From NCBI GenBank assembly GCA_017388175.1, contig JAFOTD010000007.1, forward strand, positions 1 to 44,780: DNA of 44,780 nt, written 5' to 3'. Source of the DNA: Clostridia bacterium. Lineage in GTDB: Bacteria; Bacillota; Clostridia; Christensenellales; CAG-138. The position numbers and the translations under genes are program-made. Below the pieces are notes generated by a model. The model made no database searches and was not told the DNA's origin. It saw only the letters and a list, made by a program, of their open reading frames with translations. Shown piece by piece: positions 31,153 to 43,762 of the stretch (the stretch's first letter is position 1; every line of letters begins with the position of its first letter).

Positions 31153-32289
31153 ATGAAGAGAAAGAAACGCAACCGTATAAATACAGGGCGCCTGATCCTG
31201 ATGGGCGCAGCGCTTTTCGTGCTGCTGATCCTTCTGTTTGCGATGATCCGCTTCGTATTTTGGAGCGGACGGCCGGATGAGACCGGCGGGGGACGGCAGG
31301 GCGCCGAAGCGGATGAAGACGAGATCCGTACGCCGGAGCCGACGCTGCTCGATATTTACGCGCACTTCGACTGGCAGGAGACGACCGAGATCCGCGTGTA
31401 CGATCATCGCGCGGACGAGATCGTTACCATGGACCTCGAGGAATACGTCGTTGGCGTCGTTTCGGCGGAGATGCCCGCGTGGTACGAGCTTGAGGCGCTG
31501 AAATCGCAGGCAGTCGCGACGCGCACGTACACGCTCTACCGCATGCAGCGCGGCGGCTGTCAGACGAACCCGGATGCGGACGTATGCACGAACAGCAAAT
31601 GCTGCCAGGCGTTTTCGTCGCACGAGCGCATGCAGAACACGTGGGGCTCCGATTACGTGAAGAACTATAACCGCGTGGCAACGGCGGTCATGGCGACGGC
31701 GGGCGAGGTCGTTACGTACAACGGCAAGCTCTGCGACGCGCTGTATCACGCGTGTTCGGGCGGGCAGACCGAGGATTCCGAGCACGTCTACGCGAACGCG
31801 CTGCCGTATCTTCGCGGGGTGGACAGCCCTTATGAGGACCCGATGCGCGAGGAGGACGTGGAGATCGGCGTCGACGCGCTCGTCGAGCTGATCACGGCGA
31901 AATATCCGGAAAGCGGGATCACGGCGGAGAACGCAAAGGACGAGATCAAAATCCGGAAAGCGTACGACAGCGGACGCGTGGAATCGCTGCAGCTTGGAAA
32001 AACGCAGATCACCGGCAAGAACGCCCGAAACCTGTTCGGGCTCAGAAGCACGATGTTTACGATCACTTGGTCGGAGGACGGGATCGTGTTCCACACGAAG
32101 GGCTTCGGGCACGGCGTCGGACTCAGTCAGAACGGCGCGAACGGCATGGCGAAGCACGGCTCGGATTACCGGGAAATCCTGCTGCATTATTACACGGGCG
32201 TGGAGATTGCGCCGTACGTCGCGGACGGCGCGGCAAAAACGACGCCGGACGCGCAGAACACGGACGTTTCGTTCGTGCCGGAGGGATGA
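31153..32289 (+). CDS. spoIID: Stage II sporulation protein D (peptidoglycan lytic transglycosylase)
   Basis: A 378-residue membrane-anchored protein: basic N-terminus, TM helix at about 13-36, acidic linker, SpoIID domain from about 80. Diagnostic segments are EEYVVGVVSAEMPAWYELEA with catalytic Glu106, the AVATRTYTLYRM stretch, a Cys cluster (CQTN...CTNSKCC) and the C-terminal GFGHGVGLSQNGANGMAKHG. In spore formers SpoIID trims peptidoglycan during engulfment. ATG 31153 is chosen; upstream in-frame ATGs at 31144 and 31081 lie at or before the -10. No Shine-Dalgarno is visible. Its stop overlaps the methylase gene. Confidence 0.92.
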   Translation: MKRKKRNRINTGRLILMGAALFVLLILLFAMIRFVFWSGRPDETGGGRQGAEADEDEIRTPEPTLLDIYAHFDWQETTEIRVYDHRADEIVTMDLEEYVVGVVSAEMPAWYELEALKSQAVATRTYTLYRMQRGGCQTNPDADVCTNSKCCQAFSSHERMQNTWGSDYVKNYNRVATAVMATAGEVVTYNGKLCDALYHACSGGQTEDSEHVYANALPYLRGVDSPYEDPMREEDVEIGVDALVELITAKYPESGITAENAKDEIKIRKAYDSGRVESLQLGKTQITGKNARNLFGLRSTMFTITWSEDGIVFHTKGFGHGVGLSQNGANGMAKHGSDYREILLHYYTGVEIAPYVADGAAKTTPDAQNTDVSFVPEG

Positions 32290-32975
32290 TGGAACGGTGG
32301 GAATGGCTGATCGACGGGCGGATCGGGATCTTTCAGGATCCGGCGCTCGGATGCTTTACGGAGGACTCGATCGCGCTCGTGCATTTCGCGCGGATCGGGA
32401 AGAACGATTCGGTGCTCGATCTCGGCACGGGCAACGGGATCCTGTGCCTGTACGCCGAGCCGCGCTGCGGCGGGACGTATACGGGGATCGACGTCGATGA
32501 AGCGCAGCTATCCTTGGCGCGGCGCAGCGCCGAGCAAAACGGGCAGGCGATCCGTTTTTTGCACATGGACGTTTCGGATGCGCCGGACGCGCTCGGGCAC
32601 GGCAGCTTTTCGCGGATCCTGATGAACCCGCCTTACTTCACAGCGGGCGACGAAGGAAAGCACGGCACGGCGCGCCACGCAAGGGACACGCTGCTTTCCG
32701 ATTGGTGCGCGGCAGCATTTCTGCTGCTGAAAAACGGCGGCACGCTGACGCTCTCTTACCCCGCGGAAAAGCTTTCCGCGCTGTTTCGCACGCTCGATCA
32801 AAACCGCCTTGCGCCAAAGCGCATGCAGTTTCTGATGAGCGGACAGCGGGCGAGACTTGCGCTCGTCGAGGCGAAAAAGCTTGCCTCGGACGGCGTGACG
32901 ATCTCCTTCGTGCCGGATCGACGTCCCCAAACCCGTCCGGAATGCCCGCACGGAAAGGAAACCGCGGTTCTTTAA
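32289..32975 (+). CDS. tRNA1(Val) N6-adenine methyltransferase-like protein (TrmN6/YfiC type)
   Basis: A 228-residue class I SAM methylase. Motif I VLDLGTGNGIL (SAM binding), YTGIDVDEAQL (ribose binding) and catalytic LMNPPYF (N6-adenine type) are in the right order. The N-terminus (RIGIFQDPALGCFTEDSIAL) is that of the TrmN6 family, which methylates A37 of tRNA-Val. ATG 32289 was chosen because GGAGGG (32280-32285) needs some spacing; ATG 32286 is an alternative one codon longer. Start and spoIID stop overlap, so the genes are coupled. Confidence 0.87.
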   Translation: MERWEWLIDGRIGIFQDPALGCFTEDSIALVHFARIGKNDSVLDLGTGNGILCLYAEPRCGGTYTGIDVDEAQLSLARRSAEQNGQAIRFLHMDVSDAPDALGHGSFSRILMNPPYFTAGDEGKHGTARHARDTLLSDWCAAAFLLLKNGGTLTLSYPAEKLSALFRTLDQNRLAPKRMQFLMSGQRARLALVEAKKLASDGVTISFVPDRRPQTRPECPHGKETAVL

Positions 32976-33072
32976 GAATCGTTCATAAATTTCCCGCGCG
33001 GCGTTAAAACTGACCGGTAGATTTTTCCCGCTTTCTGCGGCATACTGTCGGTATGGAAGGGGGAAGATCAAA

Positions 33073-33453
33073 ATGATCGGCAATGTGAGAGGTTCATTTG
33101 CGGGAGGACAGGCGAGACGCGTTTCCGATGCGCACCGCATGATTGGCGAGCTGCTGCTTTCGCTCGGCGTAACGCCGCATCTTTGCGGCTACGATCCGCT
33201 GTGCGACGGAATTCGCATGACGGCGGAACGGGATCGAAAAAACGCCATGCATCCGAATGAAATGTGCACGGCGGTGGAATTGCTGTGCGGCGCGCCGAAC
33301 GGCGAGCACGCGATTCGCGATGCGATTGCGGTCGGCTTTACGGAGCGGAACGACCTGCATGCGGCGATTTTTCCGTTTTCGGCGCGGCCGACGAACAGCG
33401 AATTCGTATGCACGCTCGCCGAGCTCGTGCGAAACCGCATGACGCAGCCCTGA
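33073..33453 (+). CDS. Stand-alone Spo0A C-terminal (DNA-binding) domain protein
   Basis: A 126-residue protein. The body resembles the Spo0A effector domain from end to end: IGELLLSLGVTPHLCGYDPL at the start, a mid helix with HPNEMCTAVELLCG, the HTH region HAIRDAIAVGF and the near-invariant end RPTNSEFVCTLAELVRNRM. No receiver domain is present and the N-terminus has only about 23 residues before the domain, so phosphorylation control is missing. GGAAGGGGGAAGATC precedes ATG 33073. It may be a regulator that binds 0A-like boxes, or a domesticated copy; its targets are unknown. A strong terminator follows. Confidence 0.78.
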   Translation: MIGNVRGSFAGGQARRVSDAHRMIGELLLSLGVTPHLCGYDPLCDGIRMTAERDRKNAMHPNEMCTAVELLCGAPNGEHAIRDAIAVGFTERNDLHAAIFPFSARPTNSEFVCTLAELVRNRMTQP

Positions 33454-33482
33454 GTCAAACGGGAACAACGGAGCGAAACGGA

Positions 33483-33538
33483 AACGGAGCCGTTAAGATC
33501 CTCTTTCGAGTTTCTTAACGGCTCCGTTATCTTTGTTT
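33483..33538. terminator. Bidirectional terminator between the Spo0A-like gene and plsC
   Basis: AACGGAGCCGTTAAGA (33483-33498) and TCTTAACGGCTCCGTT (33513-33528) form a perfect 16-bp stem with a 14-nt loop. T-rich sequence follows on the plus strand. Confidence 0.85.
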
Positions 33539-33544
33539 TGCCGC

Positions 33545-34363
33545 TCAGCGCGTCAGCTCGGCTTCGAGCTCTTTTCGAACGCGCTCGGCAAGGTCCTGCG
33601 TGGAGAGGGAAGCGAACTGTTCCGGCTCGATCACGTCAAGCACCTTGAAGCTGACGTCGGTGCGGCGCCAAATGAAATGCTTCAGCGCGTGTTCGGTGTT
33701 GCGGTTGACGGCGACGACGATCGGCACGTTCGCGCGCTTCGCGATCGCAAACGAACCCGCGTGCAGCGGGAGAAGCGGGTCGCCCGTCTTGTTGCGCGTG
33801 CCCTCCGGGAAGATCGCAACGGAAACCTGTTCTTCCTTGATCGTATCGACCGTGCGGAAAATGGTTTTCAGAGCCTCGCGGTTGTTCTGCCGGTCGATGA
33901 AAGGAAATCCGCTGATATAGGCGATCCCGCCAGCAACCGGCATGTTCAGCACCTCCGGCTTGCAGACGAAGAGGATCTCCGTCCCCTTTAAAAGCGTCAG
34001 CGGCAGGAACGGGTCGATCATGGAACGGTGGTTTGCCACGAGCAGGAACGGCTTTTTCCGGTCAATGCGCTCCAGCCCCTCGCCGTGCGCGCGGATGCGC
34101 CCCACGATCATGATCAGCTCCATCGTTTCCGCCATCAGCCTGCGAAAACCGTGATGCGGCCGCGTGACGGGTTTTTTCTTATTGATAAAAGACGTCAGCA
34201 CGAAAGCGAACAGCGCGTACATGAGGAGCCAGAACACGTACGCGGCGAGAAACAGCAGCAGGATGCGCACGATGAACCACCACGCTTCGCACGGCACGAA
34301 TACAGAGGACAGCAGCGCCGCCGTTCCGGCGCTCAGCAGCAGAATGACGATCCAGATCAGCAT
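33545..34363 (-). CDS. 1-acyl-sn-glycerol-3-phosphate acyltransferase family protein (PlsC)
   Basis: A 272-residue membrane acyltransferase. Two N-terminal TM helices (about 1-20 and 30-60) anchor a PlsC domain with catalytic NHRSMIDP (His112, Asp117), the glycerol-phosphate-binding FPEGTR (185-190) and GFPFIDRQ. It should acylate lysophosphatidic acid or a related lipid at the cytoplasmic face. ATG 34363 was preferred to TTG 34375, because AGGAAAGG ends next to the TTG but 12 bases before the ATG. Own promoter and terminator; no lipid genes adjoin. Confidence 0.88.
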   Translation of the reverse strand: MLIWIVILLLSAGTAALLSSVFVPCEAWWFIVRILLLFLAAYVFWLLMYALFAFVLTSFINKKKPVTRPHHGFRRLMAETMELIMIVGRIRAHGEGLERIDRKKPFLLVANHRSMIDPFLPLTLLKGTEILFVCKPEVLNMPVAGGIAYISGFPFIDRQNNREALKTIFRTVDTIKEEQVSVAIFPEGTRNKTGDPLLPLHAGSFAIAKRANVPIVVAVNRNTEHALKHFIWRRTDVSFKVLDVIEPEQFASLSTQDLAERVRKELEAELTR

Positions 34364-34389
34364 AAGCAATTCCAACCTTTCCTTATAAC

Positions 34390-34418
34390 AGTATAGCGAA
34401 AACCGTGCCGGATTTCAA
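34390..34418 (-). promoter_or_regulatory. Promoter of the plsC gene
   Basis: Minus strand: TTGAAA (34418-34413), 17-bp spacer, TATACT (34395-34390). RNA from about 34383 begins with the AAGGAAAGG binding site. Confidence 0.7.
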
Positions 34419-34452
34419 TCATTTCTAAAGGAAGGTTTTTCCAAAAGCAAAA

Positions 34453-34718
34453 AAAGGAGGGGAGACCTCCTTTCAGCTTGTCAAAAAACCTTTTGACAAG
34501 CTGAGCAGGCTGTTGGGAAGGGTGGCAGAATTCGTGTTTTCACGATGGAGCTATACTGAAGTATGCGACTGAGTGAAAACACGAATAGTTTGCGACGAAA
34601 TAATAGAAAGAAAGGGCATTTTTCTGCCCTTTCATCCTGCAAGTGTTCATTCGAAACATATCGCCGCAAACGGTCTGACCCCTTTTACGACAGCCTGAAA
34701 GGAGGGGAGACCTCCTTT
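34453..34718. mobile_element. MITE-like element bounded by 21-bp hairpin repeats
   Basis: The same 21-bp hairpin (AAAGGAGG, GGAGA, CCTCCTTT) stands at 34453-34473 and 34698-34718. Read inward from both ends, the similarity continues as terminal inverted repeats: left CCTCCTTTCAGCTTGTC, right CCTCCTTTCAGGCTGTC. Inside are a perfect 13-bp hairpin (34474-34486/34491-34503), a distant pair CAGGCTGT/ACAGCCTG (34506-34513/34690-34697), a perfect 14-bp inverted repeat (34530-34543/34573-34586) and a 9-bp hairpin GAAAGGGCA/TGCCCTTTC (34610-34618/34625-34633). No transposase and no convincing ORF lie inside. The right end is 3 bp from the stop of the Myb-like gene. Target-site duplication was not found. 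Confidence 0.55.
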
Positions 34719-34721
34719 CCG

Positions 34722-35282
34722 TCACCCCGCGTTTTCGCCCTGCGTCAGGGCGAGCAGATTGTTTAAGAGCGCGTCGAGCAGCGCGCGGATGCGGGTTTCG
34801 AGCTCGCAAGCGGGCTTTCGCGGACGACCGACGCGCGGCGCGTCGGGATCGCGCACGAATGGGTCAGGCACCGGATGGCCATCGGCGATCAGGGCGCTGC
34901 GCGCGGCGCGGACACGCTCGGGATGCGCCTTCAAAAGCGCGCGGTACTTGTTCTGATAGCGCAGCATGCGCCGCGTGTCGCCGCCCGCCATCGTAAGCGT
35001 GCATGCGCGCACCGATTGCCCGTTTGCCAGTGCCAGAAGAACGGTCGCTAAAAGCTCATCGGTCTCCTTCTCGGAGAAGGGAAGGAACGCCGGCTCCGCT
35101 TTTTCGGCGGGTTTCAACTGCGTGTAGTAGTGATTCCGGACGCTGTTCGGTCTTCGGTCGGTCTGCTCGGCGATCGCGTCGAACGCCGTTTTCAGCGGCT
35201 GACGCATCCGCCGTGCGTTGTGCGCGGCGTTCATCAGCGCGGCGTCCTCCTCTTCGGTCCAGCCCATATGGGTTCCTTTCAT
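34722..35282 (-). CDS. Myb/SANT-like DNA-binding protein (RsfA-like)
   Basis: A 186-residue protein. An N-terminal Myb-like helix-turn-helix (about 6-58: WTEEEDAALMNAAHNARR, then AFDAIAEQTDRRPNSVRNHY) resembles RsfA-type regulators of spore-forming Firmicutes. The C-terminal part is helical, with a basic GRPRKPACELE motif near residue 155 that may contact DNA like an AT-hook. ATG 35282 was chosen because GGAGGTGAAACC is directly upstream. Function is unknown; a sporulation link is only by family resemblance. It is divergent from rpoB, and the MITE-like element follows its stop. Confidence 0.75.
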   Translation of the reverse strand: MKGTHMGWTEEEDAALMNAAHNARRMRQPLKTAFDAIAEQTDRRPNSVRNHYYTQLKPAEKAEPAFLPFSEKETDELLATVLLALANGQSVRACTLTMAGGDTRRMLRYQNKYRALLKAHPERVRAARSALIADGHPVPDPFVRDPDAPRVGRPRKPACELETRIRALLDALLNNLLALTQGENAG

Positions 35283-35398
35283 GGTTTCACCTCCTTTGGT
35301 TTGTACGGAGTATGGACGTGTTTTTGATTGCCTATACCAATCTATGCAGCGCAAAACGGCGGCAGTAAAAAATATTCAGATTTTTATGAATTTTCTTC

Positions 35399-35427
35399 TT
35401 GACATATTGTTGCGAACATGATATTAT
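35399..35427 (+). promoter_or_regulatory. Sigma-A promoter of the rpoBC operon
   Basis: Consensus TTGACA (35399-35404), 17-bp spacer, TATTAT (35422-35427). The start near 35434 leaves a leader of about 170 nt. It lies directly in front of rpoB, not of ribosomal protein genes. Confidence 0.8.
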
Positions 35428-35537
35428 TCCAAATTGCATTATGATGCCTATACTGTGGTAATATGCCCCCAAAGGCTAAGCGGATTGAAATAAAGCAAGT
35501 CGTTTTCGGGACAAAAGACACAGGAAGGAAGGAATAC

Positions 35538-35604
35538 ATGCCGCCTCCGCGGGCGGGGGAACACGCCCGAAATATTTCAAAGACATCAGCAAGGAGAGAA
35601 CGCA

Positions 35605-35615
<11 letters not shown>
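35538..35615 (+). CDS. Possible upstream ORF and hairpin in the rpoB leader
   Basis: A 25-codon frame ([14 protein letters not shown] then [11 protein letters not shown]) begins at ATG 35538 with a strong purine-rich site AGGAAGGAAGGA (35522-35533). It ends at TGA 35613-35615, overlapping the first codons of rpoB in another frame. Inside it, CGGGCG (35550-35555) pairs with CGCCCG (35564-35569). The run of three Pro after Met could slow ribosomes. Whether it is translated is unknown; conservation would decide. Confidence 0.35.
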
Positions 35616-39357
<3,742 letters not shown>

Positions 39358-39377
39358 CGTGCGAAAGGAGACAGCAA

Positions 39378-42300
39378 ATGTTTGATTTAACCGAATTTGA
39401 TGCTCTGCAGATCGGTCTGGCTTCCCCGGAAAAGATCCTTGAGTGGTCCCACGGCGAGGTCAAAAAGCCCGAAACGATCAATTATCGCACTCTGAAGCCC
39501 GAAAAGGACGGTCTGTTCTGCGAACGGATCTTCGGACCGACGAAGGACTGGGAATGCCATTGCGGACGCTATAAGCGCGGCAGATATAAAGGCATCGTCT
39601 GCGACAAGTGCGGCGTGGAAGTCACGCGCGCCAAAGTGCGCCGCGAGCGCATGGGTCACATCGAGCTGGCGGTTCCCGTTTCCCATATCTGGTACTTCAA
39701 GGGCATTCCGTGCCGCATGAAGATGCTGCTGGATATGAGCCCGAAGGAACTGGAACAGGTTTTGTACTTTGCGGCGTACGTCGTCGTCGATCCCGGCACG
39801 ACCACGCTCAGAAAAAAGCAGGTGCTTTCCGATAAGGAGTACCGTGAATATCAGGAGCAGTTCGGCGAGAAGTCGTTCCGTGCAGGCATGGGCGCGGAAG
39901 CGATCCGCGAGCTCCTTTGCGAGATCGACCTCGAAAAGCTTGATGAAGAGCTGCGTTTCGAGGTTGAACACAGCGGCGGACAGAAGCGCGCAAACGCGAT
40001 CAAGCGTCTGGAAGTCGTCGAAGCGTTCTTAAAGAGCGGCAACCGCCCCGAATGGATCATCCTGACGGTGCTGCCGGTCATTCCGCCGGAGCTTCGCCCG
40101 ATGGTTCAGCTCGACGGCGGACGGTTCGCGACGAGCGATCTGAATGACCTCTATCGCCGCGTTATCAACCGCAACAACCGCTTAAAGAGACTTCTCGAGC
40201 TGCGCGCGCCGGATATCATCGTCCGCAACGAAAAGCGCATGCTGCAGGAAGCGGTCGACTCTCTGATCGACAACGGCCGCCGTTCGCGCCCGGTTACGGG
40301 TCCCGGCAACCGGCCGCTTAAGTCGCTTTCCGACATGCTGCGCGGCAAGCAGGGACGCTTCCGTCAGAACCTGCTCGGCAAGCGCGTAGACTATTCCGGC
40401 CGTTCGGTTATCGTCGTCGGTCCGGAGCTCAAGATGTATCAGTGCGGTCTCCCGAAGGAGATGGCGCTGGAGCTCTTTAAGCCGTTCGTGATGAAGAAGC
40501 TCGTCAAAGGCGGCTTCGCGCAGAACGTCAAGGGCGCAAAGCGCATGGTCGAGCGCGGCGTGACCGAGGTATGGGGCGTATTGGAGGAGGTCATCAAGGA
40601 CCATCCCGTTATGCTCAACCGCGCGCCGACGCTGCATCGTCTGGGCATTCAGGCGTTCGAGCCGGTCCTCGTTGAGGGCCGCGCAATCAAGCTGCATCCG
40701 CTCGTATGTACCGCGTTCAACGCGGACTTCGACGGCGACCAGATGGCGGTTCACGTACCGCTTTCGGTCGAGGCGCAGGCCGAAGCGCGCTTCCTGATGC
40801 TCGCATCCAACAACATTCTGAAACCGCAGGACGGCAAGCCCGTCGTCTGCCCGACGCAGGACATGGTCATGGGCTGCTACTACCTGACGCAGCAGCGCGA
40901 CGGCGTCAAAGGCGAGGGCAAGGCGTTCTCCTCCGAAGAGGAAGCGATCATGGCGTATCAGACCGGTGAAGTCGCACTGCAGGCGAAGGTCAAGATCCGC
41001 TTAAAGCGCGAATGGCAGGGTGAAACGATCTATAAGATCTGCGACACGTCCGTCGGCCGCGTACTGTTCAACAACGCGCTGCCGCAGGACCTCGGCTTTG
41101 TCGAAAGAAACTGCGCGGACGATATGTTCAAGCTCGAGGTTGACTCGCTCGTTAAGAAGAAAGACCTCGGCAAGATCGTCGACGCGTGCTACAGAAAGCA
41201 CGGCCCGACGCAGACCAGCGAAACGCTTGACCGCATCAAAAAGCTCGGCTACTCGTACTCGACTCGCGGCGGCGTCACCGTCGGCTTCCAGGATATCCGT
41301 GTTCCGGCTGAAAAGAAGGAACTCGTTTCCGAAGCGGAAAAGAAGGTCGTCGAGATCGACAACTACTTCCGCATGGGTCTCCTCAGCAACAAGGAGCGCA
41401 GAGATCGCGTGATCAAGGTCTGGGAACAGACGACCGAAGACGTTACCAAGGCGCTGATGGGCTCGCTCGACGCGTACAACCCCATCTTCATGATGGCGGA
41501 CTCCGGCGCGCGCGGCAGCCAGGCGCAGATCCGTCAGCTCGCGGGTATGCGCGGTCTGATGGCGGACCCGTCCGGTCAGATCATCGAGGTTCCGATTCGC
41601 GCAAACTTCCGCGAAGGCCTGTCCGTTCTGGAGTTCTTCATCTCCTCGCACGGCGCGCGTAAAGGTCTTGCCGATACGGCGCTTCGTACGGCGGACTCCG
41701 GTTACCTCACGCGTCGTCTTGTCGACGTTTCGCAGGACGTCATCGTGCGCGAAGTCGACTGCTTCGCGGAGCGCAACGACACGCCTCGCGGCATGTGGAT
41801 CTCCGCGATTGCCGAGGGCAACAAGATGATCGAGCCGCTTTCGGCGCGCATTGAAGGCCGCTACGCGATCGACCCGGTCTTCCATCCGGAAACCGGCGAA
41901 CAGCTCTGCGAAGGCGATCACATGATCTCACACGACGAAGCGCTGGCAATTGAAAAGGCGGGCGTCAAGGAAGTCTACTGCCGCTCGGTTCTGACCTGCC
42001 GCACAGAGCACGGCGTCTGCTGCAAGTGCTACGGCGCAAACCTTGCGACCGGCGGTCACGTCGATATCGGCGAAGCGGTCGGCATCATCGCGGCGCAGGC
42101 GATCGGCGAACCCGGCACGCAGCTTACGATGCGTACGTTCCACACCGGCGGCGTCGCATCCAGCGAGGACATCACGCAGGGTCTTCCGCGTGTTGAGGAG
42201 CTGTTCGAAGCGAGAAAGCCGAAGGGACTTGCGACCATCACGGAGATCTCCGGTACGGTCCGCATCGACGAGGCGAAGCATCGCGCGATCATCACCAACG

Positions 42301-42959
42301 ACGAGGGCGAAGCGGAGAACTATCTGATCCCGTTCGGCTCCAAGCTGAAGGTTGCGGACGGCGACCGCGTCGAGGCGGGCGACGAGCTCACCGAAGGTTC
42401 CGTCAACCCGAACGACATCCTGAAGATCAGAGGCGTCAAGGGCGTGCAGGCTTACCTCCTGAAGGAAGTCCAGAGCGTCTACCGTCTGCAGGGCGTTGAG
42501 ATCTCCGATAAGCATATCGAGGTCATCATCCGCCAGATGCTCCGCAAGGTGCAGATCGAGGACGCGGGCGACACGAATCTGCTCCCGGGCGAGCTGTGCG
42601 ACAGCTTCCGCTTCGAGGAAGAGAACGAAAAGCTGATCGAGCAGTACGAAACCGCGCTGCAGGAAGCGCAGGAGAAGGGCATCGAAGAGCCTGCTGAGCC
42701 GGTTCTTGCAAAGGCAAAGCGCAAGCTTCTGGGCATCACCAAGGCCGCGCTCGCAACCGAGTCGTTCCTGTCCGCGGCTTCGTTCCAGGAGACCACGCGC
42801 GTGCTGACCGAAGCAGCCATCAAGGGCAAGATCGATCCGCTCGTCGGCCTCAAGGAAAACGTCATCATCGGCAAGCTGATTCCTGCCGGCATCGGACTGA
42901 AGCGCTATCGCAACGTTGAAGTGAGCGAGGCGCAGAACGTTCCGACGGATGCGGAGTAA
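39378..42959 (+). CDS. rpoC: DNA-directed RNA polymerase subunit beta'
   Basis: A 1193-residue beta' subunit. The N-terminal zinc ribbon has Cys60, Cys62, Cys75 and Cys78. The catalytic [12 protein letters not shown] has Mg2+-binding Asp450, Asp452 and Asp454. The second zinc site is in the [13 protein letters not shown] stretch, followed by [20 protein letters not shown]. There is no large lineage-specific insertion. AAAGGAG precedes ATG 39378, 20 bp after rpoB. Confidence 0.99.
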   Translation: MFDLTEFDALQIGLASPEKILEWSHGEVKKPETINYRTLKPEKDGLFCERIFGPTKDWECHCGRYKRGRYKGIVCDKCGVEVTRAKVRRERMGHIELAVPVSHIWYFKGIPCRMKMLLDMSPKELEQVLYFAAYVVVDPGTTTLRKKQVLSDKEYREYQEQFGEKSFRAGMGAEAIRELLCEIDLEKLDEELRFEVEHSGGQKRANAIKRLEVVEAFLKSGNRPEWIILTVLPVIPPELRPMVQLDGGRFATSDLNDLYRRVINRNNRLKRLLELRAPDIIVRNEKRMLQEAVDSLIDNGRRSRPVTGPGNRPLKSLSDMLRGKQGRFRQNLLGKRVDYSGRSVIVVGPELKMYQCGLPKEMALELFKPFVMKKLVKGGFAQNVKGAKRMVERGVTEVWGVLEEVIKDHPVMLNRAPTLHRLGIQAFEPVLVEGRAIKLHPLVCTAFNADFDGDQMAVHVPLSVEAQAEARFLMLASNNILKPQDGKPVVCPTQDMVMGCYYLTQQRDGVKGEGKAFSSEEEAIMAYQTGEVALQAKVKIRLKREWQGETIYKICDTSVGRVLFNNALPQDLGFVERNCADDMFKLEVDSLVKKKDLGKIVDACYRKHGPTQTSETLDRIKKLGYSYSTRGGVTVGFQDIRVPAEKKELVSEAEKKVVEIDNYFRMGLLSNKERRDRVIKVWEQTTEDVTKALMGSLDAYNPIFMMADSGARGSQAQIRQLAGMRGLMADPSGQIIEVPIRANFREGLSVLEFFISSHGARKGLADTALRTADSGYLTRRLVDVSQDVIVREVDCFAERNDTPRGMWISAIAEGNKMIEPLSARIEGRYAIDPVFHPETGEQLCEGDHMISHDEALAIEKAGVKEVYCRSVLTCRTEHGVCCKCYGANLATGGHVDIGEAVGIIAAQAIGEPGTQLTMRTFHTGGVASSEDITQGLPRVEELFEARKPKGLATITEISGTVRIDEAKHRAIITNDEGEAENYLIPFGSKLKVADGDRVEAGDELTEGSVNPNDILKIRGVKGVQAYLLKEVQSVYRLQGVEISDKHIEVIIRQMLRKVQIEDAGDTNLLPGELCDSFRFEEENEKLIEQYETALQEAQEKGIEEPAEPVLAKAKRKLLGITKAALATESFLSAASFQETTRVLTEAAIKGKIDPLVGLKENVIIGKLIPAGIGLKRYRNVEVSEAQNVPTDAE

Positions 42960-42963
42960 CGCC

Positions 42964-43731
42964 ATGGACGAACGCCGTCTGACCGATACGGAATGCGCGC
43001 TTTACGGAACAAAATCCTGCGCGCTGCTGAATATGCCGGACTGCGAGAAGTGCCCGTTAAAGGGCCGCATCGCAGACCCGGCGATTCACGACGATCTCAG
43101 GCTGTTCTGCAATCTGCAGCCGGAAGGCTCGATCGCGCAGCTTTTCGAAAGCGAAACGTGCACGCTGTGCAAGGAAGAACCGAAAGGAAAGCCTTCGTGC
43201 TTCGCGGTCTTCGACATGGCGCACACCGAGCCGAAAAAGCTCGCGACGCGCAAGTGGCTGTCGAAAAACGAGACCGGGTTTATGGTCCCGCTGCAGTTTG
43301 CGTGCTGCTCGAAATGCCGCCGCAGGATTCTGCTTTCGTCGTATCTCCCGTTGATTACGCCGATTGTCCTGCTTTTGATCACGCTGCCGCTTGTGCTTCC
43401 CGAACACATGGCGCAGGGCCTTCGAAAGGTCGCCATGTGGCTGCCGCTTGCAATCGTCGCGTTTGCGATCATCGGCGGCTACGCAATCGGAAAAGTGCTG
43501 AGCGTTCTCTACAGGCGCAAGTGTGAATCGAGCATGTATGTTGACGTGCGCACACATCCGTTTGTCGACGCGATGACGGAAAAAGGATGGCGTCCGCTGT
43601 TCAACGATCGTCAGGCGCACATCGCGTTCACGAAAAAGCGGATCGATAAGGGACTGGGCAGCGCGCCCGGCACCGTGTATGAGATGCCGGATTGGAAAGA
43701 AAACGGCGCGGAAAATGAAATTTCCGATTGA
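42964..43731 (+). CDS. Cys-rich membrane protein of unknown function between rpoC and rpsL
   Basis: A 255-residue protein I do not recognise. Its N-terminal half is cytoplasmic or zinc-ribbon-like, with Cys at 11, 19, 27, 30, 49, 66, 69, 79, 114, 115 and 118, including CxxC pairs 27/30, 66/69 and 115/118. Two TM helices follow (about 125-146 and 156-183), then a C-terminal soluble tail of about 70 residues. ATG 42964 has GGAG 7 bases upstream inside the rpoC end; only 4 bases separate it from the rpoC stop, so it is co-transcribed with rpoBC. Its last codons overlap the -35 of the rpsL promoter. Many Firmicutes have an L7Ae-type gene here instead. Confidence 0.75.
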   Translation: MDERRLTDTECALYGTKSCALLNMPDCEKCPLKGRIADPAIHDDLRLFCNLQPEGSIAQLFESETCTLCKEEPKGKPSCFAVFDMAHTEPKKLATRKWLSKNETGFMVPLQFACCSKCRRRILLSSYLPLITPIVLLLITLPLVLPEHMAQGLRKVAMWLPLAIVAFAIIGGYAIGKVLSVLYRRKCESSMYVDVRTHPFVDAMTEKGWRPLFNDRQAHIAFTKKRIDKGLGSAPGTVYEMPDWKENGAENEISD

Positions 43732-43756
43732 CAAGATTGACTTTGTCTGATATATT
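43728..43756 (+). promoter_or_regulatory. Sigma-A promoter of the rpsL-rpsG operon
   Basis: TTGACA (43728-43733), overlapping the upstream stop codon, 17-bp spacer, TATATT (43751-43756). A second, weaker set TTGATT (43862-43867), 16 bp, TATTAT (43884-43889) lies next to the rpsL binding site. Confidence 0.8.
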
Positions 43757-43762
43757 ACCTAT

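Noticed and set aside
34481..34766. Short ORFs inside the MITE-like element
   Set aside because: They span the inverted repeats, lack binding sites and have no sensible composition, so non-coding structure explains the region better.
41928..42965. A long open frame antisense to rpoC
   Set aside because: Same codon-bias effect; no promoter or binding site and no family resemblance.
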